Numbered from the stretch's first letter, positions 24,208 through 33,557 are shown. The stretch is 53,497 nt of DNA from JAXHTY01 sp034189225 (GCA_034189225.1 JAXHVL010000021.1:1-53497); one strand, 5' to 3'. The notes: generated by a model from the letters alone, not told the origin. Made by a program: numbers and translations.

Positions 24208-26871
24208 ATGAACACCCCCAGAGAACTGGATAAAGGATATGATCCCGGCGGCGTTGAAGAGCGCTGGTATGCATACTGGGAAGAGGAAAAATTGTTTGCC
24301 GCCGATAAGGCTGGCAGTGAAAACCCGGCCTATTCCATTGTGATACCCCCGCCCAATGTCACGGGCATGCTGCACATGGGCCATGCGTTGAATATCACCC
24401 TTCAGGATATTTTGTGCCGGTACCGGCGACTGTGCGGCGACAACGTGCTGTGGATGCCGGGTACGGACCATGCGGGCATTGCAACCCAGAACGTGGTGGA
24501 GAAGAAACTGCTTTCCGAAGGCACGAGCCGGCATGATCTTGGCCGCGAAGCCTTTATTGAAAAGGTGTGGGAATGGCGCCGGGAGTATGGCGGCACCATA
24601 ATCCGCCAGCTCAAGCGCCTCGGTGCATCCTGCGACTGGGACCGGGAGCGGTTTACCATGGATGACGGTCTTTCCATGGCCGTTCGCACGGTGTTCAAGA
24701 CCCTTTATGATGAAGGCCTGATTTATCGCGGAAAATACCTGATCAACTGGTGTCCGCGCTGCCATACCGCCATCGCGGATATCGAGGTGGAGTACGAGGA
24801 GATGCAGGGCGGTCTTTATTACATCCGCTACCCCTTTGTGGACGGTGATGGCGGTCTGGTGGTGGCCACCACGCGGCCGGAAACCATGCTGGGGGATACA
24901 GCCGTGGCCGTTAATCCGGATGACGAACGGTATGCCGCCATGGCCGGCAGAACGGTGCATCTTCCACTAACCGACCGGGTGATTCCGGTGATCGCGGATA
25001 AATACGTGGACACCAGCTTCGGTACCGGCGCCTTGAAAATCACGCCGGCTCATGATCCCAACGACTTTGAGATCGGGCGGATCCATGGGCTGGATATGGT
25101 AAAAGTGATCGACGACAAGGGCTTCATGACCGCCGAGGCCGGTGAACGCTTTGCGGGCCTTGAACGGTCGGAATGCCGGAAAGCCGTGGTGGCGGCCCTG
25201 GACAAAGAAGGGCTGCTTGAAAACCAGGAGGCGTACACCCACAGCGTGGGCACCTGTTACCGCTGTCACACGGTGGTGGAACCCAACCTGTCCAAACAAT
25301 GGTTTGTGAATGTCAAGCCCCTGGCCGAAAAGGCGGTGCAGGTGGTGCAGGACGGCCAGACCCGGATCATTCCGGATAATTGGGAAAAGACCTATTATGA
25401 GTGGATGGACAACATCCGTGACTGGTGCGTTTCCCGCCAGATATGGTGGGGCCACCGGATTCCCGCCTGGTATTGCGACGACTGCGGCGAGGTCATGGTC
25501 GAAATAACGGCGCCGGGAAAATGCGCATCCTGCGAAAGCACGGCGCTGACGCGGGAAAGCGATGTGCTGGACACCTGGTTCAGTTCCGCCCTGTGGCCGT
25601 TTTCAACCATGGGGTGGCCGGAAGAAACCCGGCTGCTGAAAACCTTTTATCCCACCAGCGTGCTGGTTACCGGCTTTGACATTCTGTTTTTCTGGGTGGC
25701 CCGGATGCTGATGATGGGGGTTCATTTTATGAAGGCGGTGCCGTTTGCCGATGTTTATATTCACGCCCTGGTGCGGGATGAAGACGGCAAGAAGATGAGC
25801 AAGTCCACCGGCAATGTCATCGACCCCATCGAGGTGATCGAAAATTACGGGGCCGATGCGCTGCGCTTCACCCTGGCGGCCTTTGCCGCCCAGGGCAGGG
25901 ACGTGAAGCTGTCCGAGAGCCGGATCGAAGGCTACCGTCATTTTATCAACAAACTCTGGAATGCCGCCCGTTTTGCCCTGATGCACATAGACGATAGCAA
26001 CTGCGATGAAACCCTTTCCGATGCATCGCTTGCTGACCGGTGGATTCTGTCCCGCCTTTCAACGCTCCGGCAGACGGTTGCCGAAGCCATCGATACCTAC
26101 AAATTCAACGAGGCGGCCGTGGCATTGTACCAGTTTGTGTGGCATGAGTTCTGTGACTGGTACCTGGAAGCCGTCAAACCAGACCTTTACGGCAAGAAGG
26201 GAGATTCCCGGCGCGAAGGCTCCAAGACCGTCCTGCGCCGGGTGCTTAGCGACGTATTAGTGATGCTGCACCCCATTGTTCCCTTTGTCACCGAGGAAAT
26301 ATGGCATGCCCTGCCCGGGGATCGGACTTCGATCATGCAGGCGGCCTTTCCGACGGCCGGTCCGGCCATGGTGGCGTATGACGCGGACGCCGAAGCTGAG
26401 ATGGAACTGGTGATGGGGGTGATCACGGGTATAAGGAACGTGCGCGGTGAGATGAACATATCGCCTTCAAAAACGCTTTCTGCCGAGGTGCATGCCGGTG
26501 ACGATCAGACACTGAATCGGATCGCCGCCAATGAGGACATGATTGTCAACCTGGCGCGGCTGGATTCCCTGACCGTAACGACTGCCGGGGAAAAACCGAA
26601 ATTCGCAGCCACATCGGTGGTGGGCAATGCAACGGTTTATGCACTGCTGGAAGGGGTTATCGATTTTGAAAAAGAAAAGACGCGCATTGAAAAAGAGATG
26701 ACCAAGCTGGAAAAAGATCTTGCAGGCGTTTCCGGAAAACTCAACAATGAGGCATTTCTGAACAAGGCCCCGGCCGATGTAGTGGCCAAGGTCCGGGCCA
26801 GTCACGAGCACCTGCTGGCCCACCGGGAGAAGTTACAAGCCACGCTTGAGAAGGTGGCAGAGATGGCGTGA
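24208..26871 (+). CDS. valS: Valyl-tRNA synthetase
   Basis: A class I aminoacyl-tRNA synthetase charging tRNA-Val. The HIGH-type motif is HMGH (residues 56-59, in PPPNVTGMLHMGHALN) and the KMSKS loop is at about 529-533 (DGKKMSKSTGN). The editing domain has TTRPETMLGDTAVAVNP, the anticodon-binding domain follows, and a C-terminal coiled coil (EKEKTRIEKEMTKLEKDL) closes the protein, as in ValS. At 887 residues it is full length. I take the ATG at 24208, with AGGAG 6-7 bases before it, rather than the ATG at 24175, which lies inside the MITE. Its promoter must lie in or before the MITE. Confidence 0.97.
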   Translation: MNTPRELDKGYDPGGVEERWYAYWEEEKLFAADKAGSENPAYSIVIPPPNVTGMLHMGHALNITLQDILCRYRRLCGDNVLWMPGTDHAGIATQNVVEKKLLSEGTSRHDLGREAFIEKVWEWRREYGGTIIRQLKRLGASCDWDRERFTMDDGLSMAVRTVFKTLYDEGLIYRGKYLINWCPRCHTAIADIEVEYEEMQGGLYYIRYPFVDGDGGLVVATTRPETMLGDTAVAVNPDDERYAAMAGRTVHLPLTDRVIPVIADKYVDTSFGTGALKITPAHDPNDFEIGRIHGLDMVKVIDDKGFMTAEAGERFAGLERSECRKAVVAALDKEGLLENQEAYTHSVGTCYRCHTVVEPNLSKQWFVNVKPLAEKAVQVVQDGQTRIIPDNWEKTYYEWMDNIRDWCVSRQIWWGHRIPAWYCDDCGEVMVEITAPGKCASCESTALTRESDVLDTWFSSALWPFSTMGWPEETRLLKTFYPTSVLVTGFDILFFWVARMLMMGVHFMKAVPFADVYIHALVRDEDGKKMSKSTGNVIDPIEVIENYGADALRFTLAAFAAQGRDVKLSESRIEGYRHFINKLWNAARFALMHIDDSNCDETLSDASLADRWILSRLSTLRQTVAEAIDTYKFNEAAVALYQFVWHEFCDWYLEAVKPDLYGKKGDSRREGSKTVLRRVLSDVLVMLHPIVPFVTEEIWHALPGDRTSIMQAAFPTAGPAMVAYDADAEAEMELVMGVITGIRNVRGEMNISPSKTLSAEVHAGDDQTLNRIAANEDMIVNLARLDSLTVTTAGEKPKFAATSVVGNATVYALLEGVIDFEKEKTRIEKEMTKLEKDLAGVSGKLNNEAFLNKAPADVVAKVRASHEHLLAHREKLQATLEKVAEMA

Positions 26872-27005
26872 AATTGGAAATTAGAAATTAGATATTGGGG
26901 GCACTGCCAAATTTCAAATTTACAATATCCAATTTCAAGCTGTTAAGTGCTTTTCAGAGCAGTTCCAAGATATTCAGATATTCATGAACATACGAGGTAC
27001 GTACA
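26872..27005. repeat. AT-rich inverted-repeat spacer between valS and nadC
   Basis: GAAATTGGAAATTAGAAATT and GATATTGGGG on the left face CAATATCCAATTTC on the right, giving an imperfect hairpin that could act as terminator or processing site. Similar AAATT/GAAATT blocks recur at about 27893-27955 and 39930-39948. A GAGGT ribosome-binding site for nadC closes the spacer. Confidence 0.5.
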
Positions 27006-27839
27006 ATGGACTGGCAATGGTCGTATTTTATTGAGGCGGCGCTGACCGAGGATATCGGGGCCGGCGATATCACCACCGATAATCTGATTCCGGCCGAAGC
27101 CTGGGGCCGCGGTTGTATCGTGGCCAAGGAGCCCCTGGTCGTGGCGGGTATGGACCTGGTAAAAGGGGTGTTTGAATTCCTGGACCCGGACATGGACTGT
27201 CTTGTCACCGTGGCCGATGGTGAAAGCGCTGCTGCCGGCGATGTGGTGTTTGAAGTCAGCGGCCCTCTGCGGATGATTCTGACTGGTGAGCGCACGGCCC
27301 TGAATTTTCTGCAGCGCCTGTCCGGCATCGCCACCTTCACCCGTGACTGTGTTGCCGAGCTGGAGGGAACAGGAACCCGCCTCGTGGACACCCGGAAAAC
27401 CACTCCCGGCCTACGATTGCTGGAAAAATACGCCGTCCGCGTGGGCGGGGCTGCAAATCACCGAATGGGCCTGTTTGACGGCGTTCTCATCAAGGACAAC
27501 CATATCGTGGCCTGCGGGGGGATCGAAAAAGCTGTTTTCCTTGCACGGCAGCGGGTGCACCATCTGGTAAAGATTGAAGTTGAAGTGACCAGCCTTGAGG
27601 AAACCGAATCGGCGCTGGCGGCCGGGGCGGATGTGATCATGCTCGACAATATGGAAATTGATATGATAAAACAAGCCGTTGCCCTGATCAACGACCGGGC
27701 CCTGGTCGAAGTTTCCGGGTCCGTGACAAGGCAGCGGCTGCGTGAATTGGCCGATGCGGGTGCTGATATTATCTCTGCCGGCGGGCTCACCCATTCGGCC
27801 AGGGCCGTGGACCTGAGCATGCGTATTGAAGAGGGGTAA
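27006..27839 (+). CDS. nadC: Nicotinate-nucleotide pyrophosphorylase (quinolinate phosphoribosyltransferase)
   Basis: Converts quinolinate and PRPP to nicotinate mononucleotide, CO2 and PPi in de novo NAD synthesis. Family motifs: EDIGAGDITTDNLIP near residue 15, GERTALNFLQRLSGIAT near 96, DTRKTTPGLRLLEKYAV near 132, GGAANHRMGLFDGVLIKDNHI near 152, and a final IISAGGLTHSARAVDLSMRI. The 277-residue length is usual. GAGGT lies 7 bases before the ATG. nadA and nadB are not in the window. Confidence 0.97.
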   Translation: MDWQWSYFIEAALTEDIGAGDITTDNLIPAEAWGRGCIVAKEPLVVAGMDLVKGVFEFLDPDMDCLVTVADGESAAAGDVVFEVSGPLRMILTGERTALNFLQRLSGIATFTRDCVAELEGTGTRLVDTRKTTPGLRLLEKYAVRVGGAANHRMGLFDGVLIKDNHIVACGGIEKAVFLARQRVHHLVKIEVEVTSLEETESALAAGADVIMLDNMEIDMIKQAVALINDRALVEVSGSVTRQRLRELADAGADIISAGGLTHSARAVDLSMRIEEG

Positions 27840-28011
27840 GTTGTGAGGGTTGAGGTGTGAGAAGTGAGTTTTGAGGGGTGAGGGTGTGTTGAGATTCGAA
27901 ATTTGAAATTAGTTCGTAAAGCCCAATATCCAATTTCGAATTTCCAATTTCAAAACAATTCGGCCATGAACATTCATTTTTAACAGTTAATCTTTTTCAT
28001 ATTGACATCCT
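27840..28011. repeat. Repeat-rich spacer between nadC and the rhomboid gene
   Basis: First a degenerate array of GTGAGG/TGAGGTGTGAG/AGTGAG units (about 27842-27890), then inverted GAAATTTGAAATT and CCAATTTCGAATTTCC blocks (about 27893-27955). No coding sequence is seen. The same AAATT-type blocks follow valS. Confidence 0.5.
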
Positions 28012-28980
28012 ATGCTGCCGATTCGTGACCTCAATCCGTCTGACAAATATCCGGTTGTTAACAACACGATTATCGGCATATGCATTGTTGTTTTTATCAT
28101 CGAGCTTTCTCATGGGCAGCAGATGTCGCGCTTTTTATATACCTACGGCCTTGTTCCCGCCCGGTATACGCAGCCGGAAATCGCCGCCTACTTCCCGCTG
28201 CCCCTTCAATTGTTTTCGTTCGTGTCGTTCATGTTTTTGCACGGCGGGTTCTTTCATCTGATATTCAACATGTGGTTTCTGTTTGTTTTCGGCGACAATA
28301 TCGAGGACGATCTCGGGCACGGTAAATACCTGGCGTTTTATCTGCTTTGCGGCCTTGCATCGGGCATTACCCAGTTTATGTTCAACCCCGCCGCCAACGT
28401 CCCTACGGTGGGGGCCAGCGGTGCCATCGCCGGGGTGATGGGGGCTTATCTGATACGGTATCCCACGGCAAAGGTGCTGACGCTGGTGCCGCTGATCTTT
28501 ATTCCGTTTTTTTTCGAAGTGCCGGCGTTCTTTTTTCTGGGGCTGTGGTTTCTCATGCAGGTGCTGAACGCGGCCGTTACCAGCGGAGGGGGATCCGGGG
28601 TGGCATGGTGGGCCCATGTGGGCGGGTTTGTGGCCGGCGTTGCCCTGCTGAAAGTTTTCGGTGCCATGCCGGCGGGCGGTGTGGCCCAAAGGCCGGCCGG
28701 GGTGACCGCCAAAAAGAAAACCCCCCGGCTTCAGGTCATAAGGCCCCACGGCCCGGCCAATGATCCTAATTTGTACGGCGAGATGGTGATTACACACCTG
28801 GAGGGTATCGCCGGAACGACCAAAACCGTTAACATACCCTGGGGATTTCAGTCCCGGCTTTATCGGGTCGTGGTGCCACCGGGCACACAAACTGGCACGA
28901 AACTCCGGTTAAAGGGCCTTGGCAAACGTTTCTCCGACGGGACCCGGGGGGATTTGTTTTTGAAAGTGGTGTGTCAATAA
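28012..28980 (+). CDS. Rhomboid intramembrane protease fused to a DnaJ C-terminal-like domain
   Basis: A 322-residue protein. Residues 15-215 form about six to seven membrane helices with the rhomboid hallmarks HGGFFHLIFNMWFLFVFGDN (from 78), the catalytic Ser136 in GASGAIAGVMGAY and His202 in WWAHVGGFVAG. After a cytoplasm- or periplasm-facing Pro/Lys linker (220-250), residues 258-321 read like the second peptide-binding barrel of DnaJ/Hsp40: ITHLEGIAGTTKTVNIP, YRVVVPPGTQTGTKLRLKG and TRGDLFLKVV. No J-domain is present. The domain could present unfolded substrates to the protease; that is inference. lepA starts one base after the stop, so the two are co-translated. No strong ribosome-binding site precedes the ATG. 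Confidence 0.88.
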   Translation: MLPIRDLNPSDKYPVVNNTIIGICIVVFIIELSHGQQMSRFLYTYGLVPARYTQPEIAAYFPLPLQLFSFVSFMFLHGGFFHLIFNMWFLFVFGDNIEDDLGHGKYLAFYLLCGLASGITQFMFNPAANVPTVGASGAIAGVMGAYLIRYPTAKVLTLVPLIFIPFFFEVPAFFFLGLWFLMQVLNAAVTSGGGSGVAWWAHVGGFVAGVALLKVFGAMPAGGVAQRPAGVTAKKKTPRLQVIRPHGPANDPNLYGEMVITHLEGIAGTTKTVNIPWGFQSRLYRVVVPPGTQTGTKLRLKGLGKRFSDGTRGDLFLKVVCQ

Positions 28981-28981
28981 T

Positions 28982-30778
28982 ATGGATAATATACGTAATT
29001 TCAGCATAATCGCGCATATCGACCACGGCAAGTCGACCCTGAGCGACCGCCTGATTCAAAGCACCGATATCGTTGCGGCCCGGGATTTCCGGGACCAGAT
29101 GCTCGACAGCATGGAGCTGGAGCGGGAGCGGGGCATTACCATCAAGAGCCAGACCATCTGCCTGCCGTACACGGCCAAAGACGGCAGGCTTTATTATCTG
29201 AACCTGGTGGATACGCCCGGGCATGTGGATTTTTCTTACGAGGTTTCCCGGGCCATCGCCTCCTGCGAAGGGGCGCTGATATTGATCGATGCCAGCCAGG
29301 GGGTGGAGGCCCAGACCGTGGCCAACCTTTATCTGGCAGTGGAACATGACCTGGAGATTATTCCGGTGATCAACAAGATCGATCTGCCGTCAGCAGACAT
29401 CGACCGTGTGCTGGAGCAGATCGAGGACGACCTGGGCCTGGATGCCGAAACGGCCATCGCGGTGTCCGCCAAGGAAGGCATCGGCATCGAGGCGATTCTT
29501 GATGCCATCGTGGGGAAACTGCCGCCGCCGGCTGGCGATCCGGCGGCACCGCTTCAGGCGCTGATTTTTGATTCCACCTATGACGATTACCGGGGTACCA
29601 TCATCCATGCCAGGGTGTTTGAAGGCACGCTGAAACCAGGTGACGAGATTCGCTTTATGTCCAACAACGCCACCTATAAGGTGGAAGAGGTGGGTATCTT
29701 TCAGATCGTCCGCAAACCCCGTAAACATCTGGCCGCCGGCGAGGTGGGGTATATCATTGCCGGGGTCAAGTCCCTGAGCGACACCAAGTGCGGGGATACC
29801 ATCACCCAGAAGCGCAACCCGTGCCAGGCCCCGATGCCGGGTTTTCAGGAAGCCAAGTCCATGGTGTTTTCCTCTATATTCCCCATTGCCTCGGATGAGT
29901 ATGAGGAGCTGGCCGTGGCCATCGACAAGCTCAAACTCAACGATGCCTCCCTGGTTTATGAAAAGACCTCTTCCGCGGCCCTGGGGTTCGGTTTCCGGTG
30001 CGGATTTCTGGGCCTGCTGCATCTGGAAATTGTACAGCAGCGGCTTGAGCGGGAGTATGACCTGTCGTTGATCATCACGGCCCCGTCGGTCCGGTTCGAG
30101 GTGGCTCTGCACGACGCCACCACCCTGATGGTGGACAATCCGGACATGTATCCGGAACCAACGGAGATCGCTGCCACCCGGGAGCCGTTTATCCGGGCTT
30201 CCATCATCGTGCCGGATACTTACATGGGCGCGGTGATGAACCTGTGCATGGAGCGCCGCGGCATCAGCTCCACCTATCATTACCTCACGGGCAACCGAAT
30301 GGAGATGGTGTTTGAAATGCCGCTGGCTGAAGTGGTGTATGATTTTTACGACAAGCTGAAGACCGTAACCCAGGGTTACGGGTCCCTGGATTACGAGGTG
30401 ACCGGCTACCGGGAGGCCGACCTGGTCAAGCTGGATATCCTGGTGAATGGCGAGCGGGTGGATGCCCTGTCCCAGATCGTTCACAACGACAAGGCCGTGG
30501 AGCGGGCCCGCCACGCCTGCGAAAAACTGCGGGAGGAAATCCCCCGCCAGATGTTCAAGATCGCCATTCAGGGGGCCATCGGCTCAAAGGTCATCGCCCG
30601 CAAGACCGTTTCCGCCCTGCGCAAGGACGTGACCGCCAAATGCTACGGCGGCGATATCAGCCGTAAACGTAAGTTGCTGGAAAAGCAGAAAAAGGGAAAG
30701 AAGCGGATGAAGACCGTTGGCAAGGTTTCCATTCCCCAGTCCGCTTTTCTCGCCGTGCTCAAATCGTCGGATGAATGA
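28982..30778 (+). CDS. lepA: Elongation factor 4 (LepA), back-translocating GTPase
   Basis: A ribosome-associated translational GTPase. G1 is AHIDHGKSTLSDRLI (from about residue 11), G2 RGITIKSQTICL, G3 DTPGHVDF, G4 NKIDLPSAD and G5 VSAKEGIGI. The LepA-specific C-terminal domain is present, ending with AIGSKVIARKTVSALRKDVTAKCYGGDISRKRKLLEKQKKGKKRMK. At 598 residues it is standard. It lies 1 bp after the rhomboid-DnaJ gene without its own clear ribosome-binding site, so coupling is likely. Confidence 0.98.
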   Translation: MDNIRNFSIIAHIDHGKSTLSDRLIQSTDIVAARDFRDQMLDSMELERERGITIKSQTICLPYTAKDGRLYYLNLVDTPGHVDFSYEVSRAIASCEGALILIDASQGVEAQTVANLYLAVEHDLEIIPVINKIDLPSADIDRVLEQIEDDLGLDAETAIAVSAKEGIGIEAILDAIVGKLPPPAGDPAAPLQALIFDSTYDDYRGTIIHARVFEGTLKPGDEIRFMSNNATYKVEEVGIFQIVRKPRKHLAAGEVGYIIAGVKSLSDTKCGDTITQKRNPCQAPMPGFQEAKSMVFSSIFPIASDEYEELAVAIDKLKLNDASLVYEKTSSAALGFGFRCGFLGLLHLEIVQQRLEREYDLSLIITAPSVRFEVALHDATTLMVDNPDMYPEPTEIAATREPFIRASIIVPDTYMGAVMNLCMERRGISSTYHYLTGNRMEMVFEMPLAEVVYDFYDKLKTVTQGYGSLDYEVTGYREADLVKLDILVNGERVDALSQIVHNDKAVERARHACEKLREEIPRQMFKIAIQGAIGSKVIARKTVSALRKDVTAKCYGGDISRKRKLLEKQKKGKKRMKTVGKVSIPQSAFLAVLKSSDE

Positions 30779-30807
30779 GAGAAAACCTTTTGTGTCTTAG
30801 CCTTGGA

Positions 30808-30941
30808 TCAAAAAGGCATAGGCGATAAAGCGACCATCATGGCCCATGCTGATACCTTCCCCTCAATGCCGTATTTTTTCATGCGATTTCATACCGTGAC
30901 CCGGGAGATATCCAGCAGCCGGGCAGGCCATTGAGCAGTAT
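30808..30941 (-). pseudogene. Remnant of a Fis-type helix-turn-helix (NtrC-family activator tail)
   Basis: Immediately after the stop of the molybdopterin oxidoreductase gene, the minus strand reads ARLLDISRVTV, TGA, NRMKKYGIEG. This is the C-terminal HTH_8 helix-turn-helix of sigma-54-dependent activators, in which a TGG (Trp) codon between V and N has become TGA. Only about 25 codons of the regulator are left, followed by non-homologous sequence to a stop at 30808. The rest of the gene must have been deleted when the oxidoreductase end was placed here. Confidence 0.65.
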
Positions 30942-33029
30942 CTATTTTACCTTGGTTACTTTTACGAAATTTTCCTGCATGGCCACAGCGCCGCCCACAG
31001 GATCCCATTTTTTCAGGGCACCCGGCATGAATTTGTTGTCCGCCAGCCCCTTGCCGTAGGCGCGGCTTTCCACGGGCAGCTTGTGACCGAACCCGTGGAT
31101 CACGAACACGGCTTCCGGGTGGATAAAATCGGTCACCTTTGCCTTGATCTGCTCGGAGTAACCGTTATTTGAAACATTGACAGTCTCATTGTTTTCAATA
31201 TGCAGCTTTTCCGCTGCATCAGTATGAATCCAGAGCACGTTTTCAGGCACCAGTTCGCCCAGAATCGGATTGTTGACCGTATGGCCCTGGGTATGCTGGC
31301 CACAGCGGCCGAATGTGAGCCGGAAATAGCCTTCCGGCGGGTTTTGAGCGGATTCATACGGTTTCAGGCAAGGCATCCCCAGGTCCTCGAGCTTTTGTGA
31401 TATGATTTCAAATTTTCCGCTCTTTGTGCCAAACTTCAAGTTGTCCCGGTCCTTATAAACCGGCCCTTTGGTTAAGTTGACCATACCGGTTTCGTTAAAA
31501 TCCTCAATGGAGACTCCTGTGCCCTGGAGCTGGAAGTTCCAGATATCTTCGATTTTGTCATAGGCCAGTTCGTTTATGCCCAGACGCCGGGCCAGGCCGG
31601 AAAAGATTTCCCAGCAGGCCTTGGTGTCAAAGCGGGGTTCAACCGCCCGGCGGCGCATGAAGAAATAGGGCTGGAGAGCATTTTTGACGGCAAGCACGCT
31701 GTCGCGTTCCAGATACGGGGACAGGGGCAGCACAACATCGGCATACCATGCCGTGTCACACCAGGTAAAGGTAACCGATACCAGCAGGTCCAGGTTGTCA
31801 AAGATCTGCCTGAGCCGGTCCGGCTCGGGATAAGCCATCAAGGGGTCGTGACGGAATGCGATATAGCCCTTTACCGGGTACGGATCTCCGGTTTCCATGG
31901 CTTCGTAGAGCAGGTGGGCCAGTCCGGGGCCCTCCTCAAAGTGGGTGTATCGCCACCCCACGCCGTCGGCGCGTTTTTCCCTGGGCTTTTCAAACAGGTC
32001 CTGAAAAGTTTTGAGGCCCGAATAGCCAGCGTCCTTGGGTTTGTTGACAAAGGGCAGGCCGCCTTTGGCGCCGTAGGAGCCCAGCAGGGCGTTGATGATG
32101 TAAATGGAACGGCACAAATAGAAAGTGGTGTCATACCGGGCCATCATCCAGCCCGGATGCCAGAGCACGGCCGGGGCATCCTTTGCCAGCTGATGGACAA
32201 AGGAACGGATCTGGGCGGCCGGCACACCGGTTTCTGTTTCCGCCCATTGCGGTGTGTAATCCTTGGCAAAGGATTTCAGGGCTTCCAGGTCCTGGATGTA
32301 TTTGCGGGCAAAATCCTTGTTGTAAAGGTCTTTTGTGAGCAGTTCGTTGATGACAGCCAGGTTAAAGGCATAGTCGGTTCCCGGCCGAACCATGAAAAAC
32401 CGGTCCGCCTTGGTGGCCGACACATTGGCCCGGATGTCAATGACGGTCAGCCGGCAGCCTTCATTCATGGCATCTGTCAGGTCGTTGACCTCCTGGACCC
32501 CGATGGCTTCAAACACGTTTCGCATCTGCAGAATCACGTGCCTGGCGTTTCTGTAATCATAGGCCACGTCCTTGCGTCCAGCGCCGCTGACGGATTTGGC
32601 GGCGTGCTGGACATTTCGGGCGCAGGAGGAATCATGGTTGACATAGTTGGGCGATCCCAGGCCCCTTAAAAACGCCCGGTGAAAATCCCGAAACGGTCCA
32701 CCCCGGTCGGATAAGGCCACGCCCCGGGGGCCGTACTTATCCACCACTTTTTGCAACTTCTCTGCGGTGAAGTCCAGGGCCTCTTCCCAGCTGACTTTTC
32801 GCCATTTTCCCTCACCCCGCTGACCGTCGCGGATCATGGGATGGCGGATGCGTTCATTATCATTGATCAGGGCTTTTCCTGCCACACCCCGCGCGCAAAG
32901 AGATGTTTTCATGCCAGGGGCATTGGGGTTGCCGTGAAGAAACCGGATGTTACTGTTTTCCACTTCCGCTACCATGGGGCATCGAACAGTGCACATCCCG
33001 CAGATTGTGTAAACGTTTTCTGTTGTCAT
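30942..33029 (-). CDS. Molybdopterin oxidoreductase, PhsA/PsrA/TtrA-like, without Tat signal
   Basis: A 695-residue DMSO-reductase-family catalytic subunit. The N-terminal 4Fe-4S site has Cys10, Cys13, Cys17 and Cys45 (CGMCTVRCP and SLCARG). Cys136 in NHDSSCARN is the likely Mo/W ligand. Molybdopterin-binding segments follow and the C-terminal domain has RLTFGRCGQHTQGHTVNNP and ENVLWIHTDAAEKLHI. There is no Tat signal peptide, so unlike periplasmic polysulfide, thiosulfate or tetrathionate reductases it should be cytoplasmic. I use the ATG at 33029, with GGAGG 8 bases upstream; the frame extends to 33062. It is the last gene of the redox operon. The substrate is unknown; a sulfur oxyanion is suggested by family and by the exporter in the operon. 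Confidence 0.85.
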   Translation of the reverse strand: MTTENVYTICGMCTVRCPMVAEVENSNIRFLHGNPNAPGMKTSLCARGVAGKALINDNERIRHPMIRDGQRGEGKWRKVSWEEALDFTAEKLQKVVDKYGPRGVALSDRGGPFRDFHRAFLRGLGSPNYVNHDSSCARNVQHAAKSVSGAGRKDVAYDYRNARHVILQMRNVFEAIGVQEVNDLTDAMNEGCRLTVIDIRANVSATKADRFFMVRPGTDYAFNLAVINELLTKDLYNKDFARKYIQDLEALKSFAKDYTPQWAETETGVPAAQIRSFVHQLAKDAPAVLWHPGWMMARYDTTFYLCRSIYIINALLGSYGAKGGLPFVNKPKDAGYSGLKTFQDLFEKPREKRADGVGWRYTHFEEGPGLAHLLYEAMETGDPYPVKGYIAFRHDPLMAYPEPDRLRQIFDNLDLLVSVTFTWCDTAWYADVVLPLSPYLERDSVLAVKNALQPYFFMRRRAVEPRFDTKACWEIFSGLARRLGINELAYDKIEDIWNFQLQGTGVSIEDFNETGMVNLTKGPVYKDRDNLKFGTKSGKFEIISQKLEDLGMPCLKPYESAQNPPEGYFRLTFGRCGQHTQGHTVNNPILGELVPENVLWIHTDAAEKLHIENNETVNVSNNGYSEQIKAKVTDFIHPEAVFVIHGFGHKLPVESRAYGKGLADNKFMPGALKKWDPVGGAVAMQENFVKVTKVK

Positions 33030-33083
33030 ATCCATTGCCTCCTTTTGACCATAAACCCGCAAACGCTCAAATTGTTCAGTATG

Positions 33084-33557
33084 TCATCCTTCCTGAAGGA
33101 TTTCACTGTCATAAATTTCCTCAAGCCGGCGTTTGTGCCTGAGTTCCTCTTCGGCCAGAAACAAAAACAGCTTTTCGGACTTTTCGCTGGCACACCGGCC
33201 TTTCCAGGCTTCATAAAAGGCATGCGCCTTTTGCTCTTTTTTCATGGCCATGGCCAGGGCCTCCTGATAACCGATATCCGGTGAAAACCGGATATCGATC
33301 ATAAAATCGCTTAAGTGCAGGTCCCTGACGTTGCCGTGTTCGTCCAGGTCGGAAAAGGGTTTTTCCGCACTCAGGTCCAGGTCGGCCAGAAGCTGGCGAT
33401 GCCGCGATTCTTCCCCGGCCATTTCCCGGAAAAATTCTTTAATGCCTTTGTTTGTGGCAGAATCTGCACAGTCGCGGTAAAAGTCCCGTGCCTTTTGCTC
33501 CCGGCTGATGGCAAATGCCACTACATCGTGCATGGATCTGCAGCTGACCTCTGTCAT
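33084..33557 (-). CDS. Ferritin-like diiron protein (rubrerythrin-type, no rubredoxin domain)
   Basis: A 157-residue four-helix-bundle protein. The two metal-binding helix pairs are Glu20 in AISREQKARDFY with GEESRH (Glu50, His53), and Glu108 in AMKKEQKAHAFYEAW with EEELRH (Glu137, His141). This is the pattern of COG1633-type rubrerythrin-like proteins. The C-terminal rubredoxin domain of true rubrerythrin is absent. The start at 33557 has GGAGGAAACC before it; the frame extends upstream to 33629 into the neighbour. Within the operon it may reduce peroxide or handle electrons or iron next to oxygen-sensitive Fe-S proteins. Confidence 0.82.
   Translation of the reverse strand: MTEVSCRSMHDVVAFAISREQKARDFYRDCADSATNKGIKEFFREMAGEESRHRQLLADLDLSAEKPFSDLDEHGNVRDLHLSDFMIDIRFSPDIGYQEALAMAMKKEQKAHAFYEAWKGRCASEKSEKLFLFLAEEELRHKRRLEEIYDSEILQEG

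Noticed and set aside
27842..27890. GTGAGG-type repeats as a CRISPR or tandem array
   Set aside because: The units are short and degenerate with no spacers.
33084..33557. Complete rubrerythrin
   Set aside because: The diiron helices are present but there is no C-terminal rubredoxin CxxC pair.
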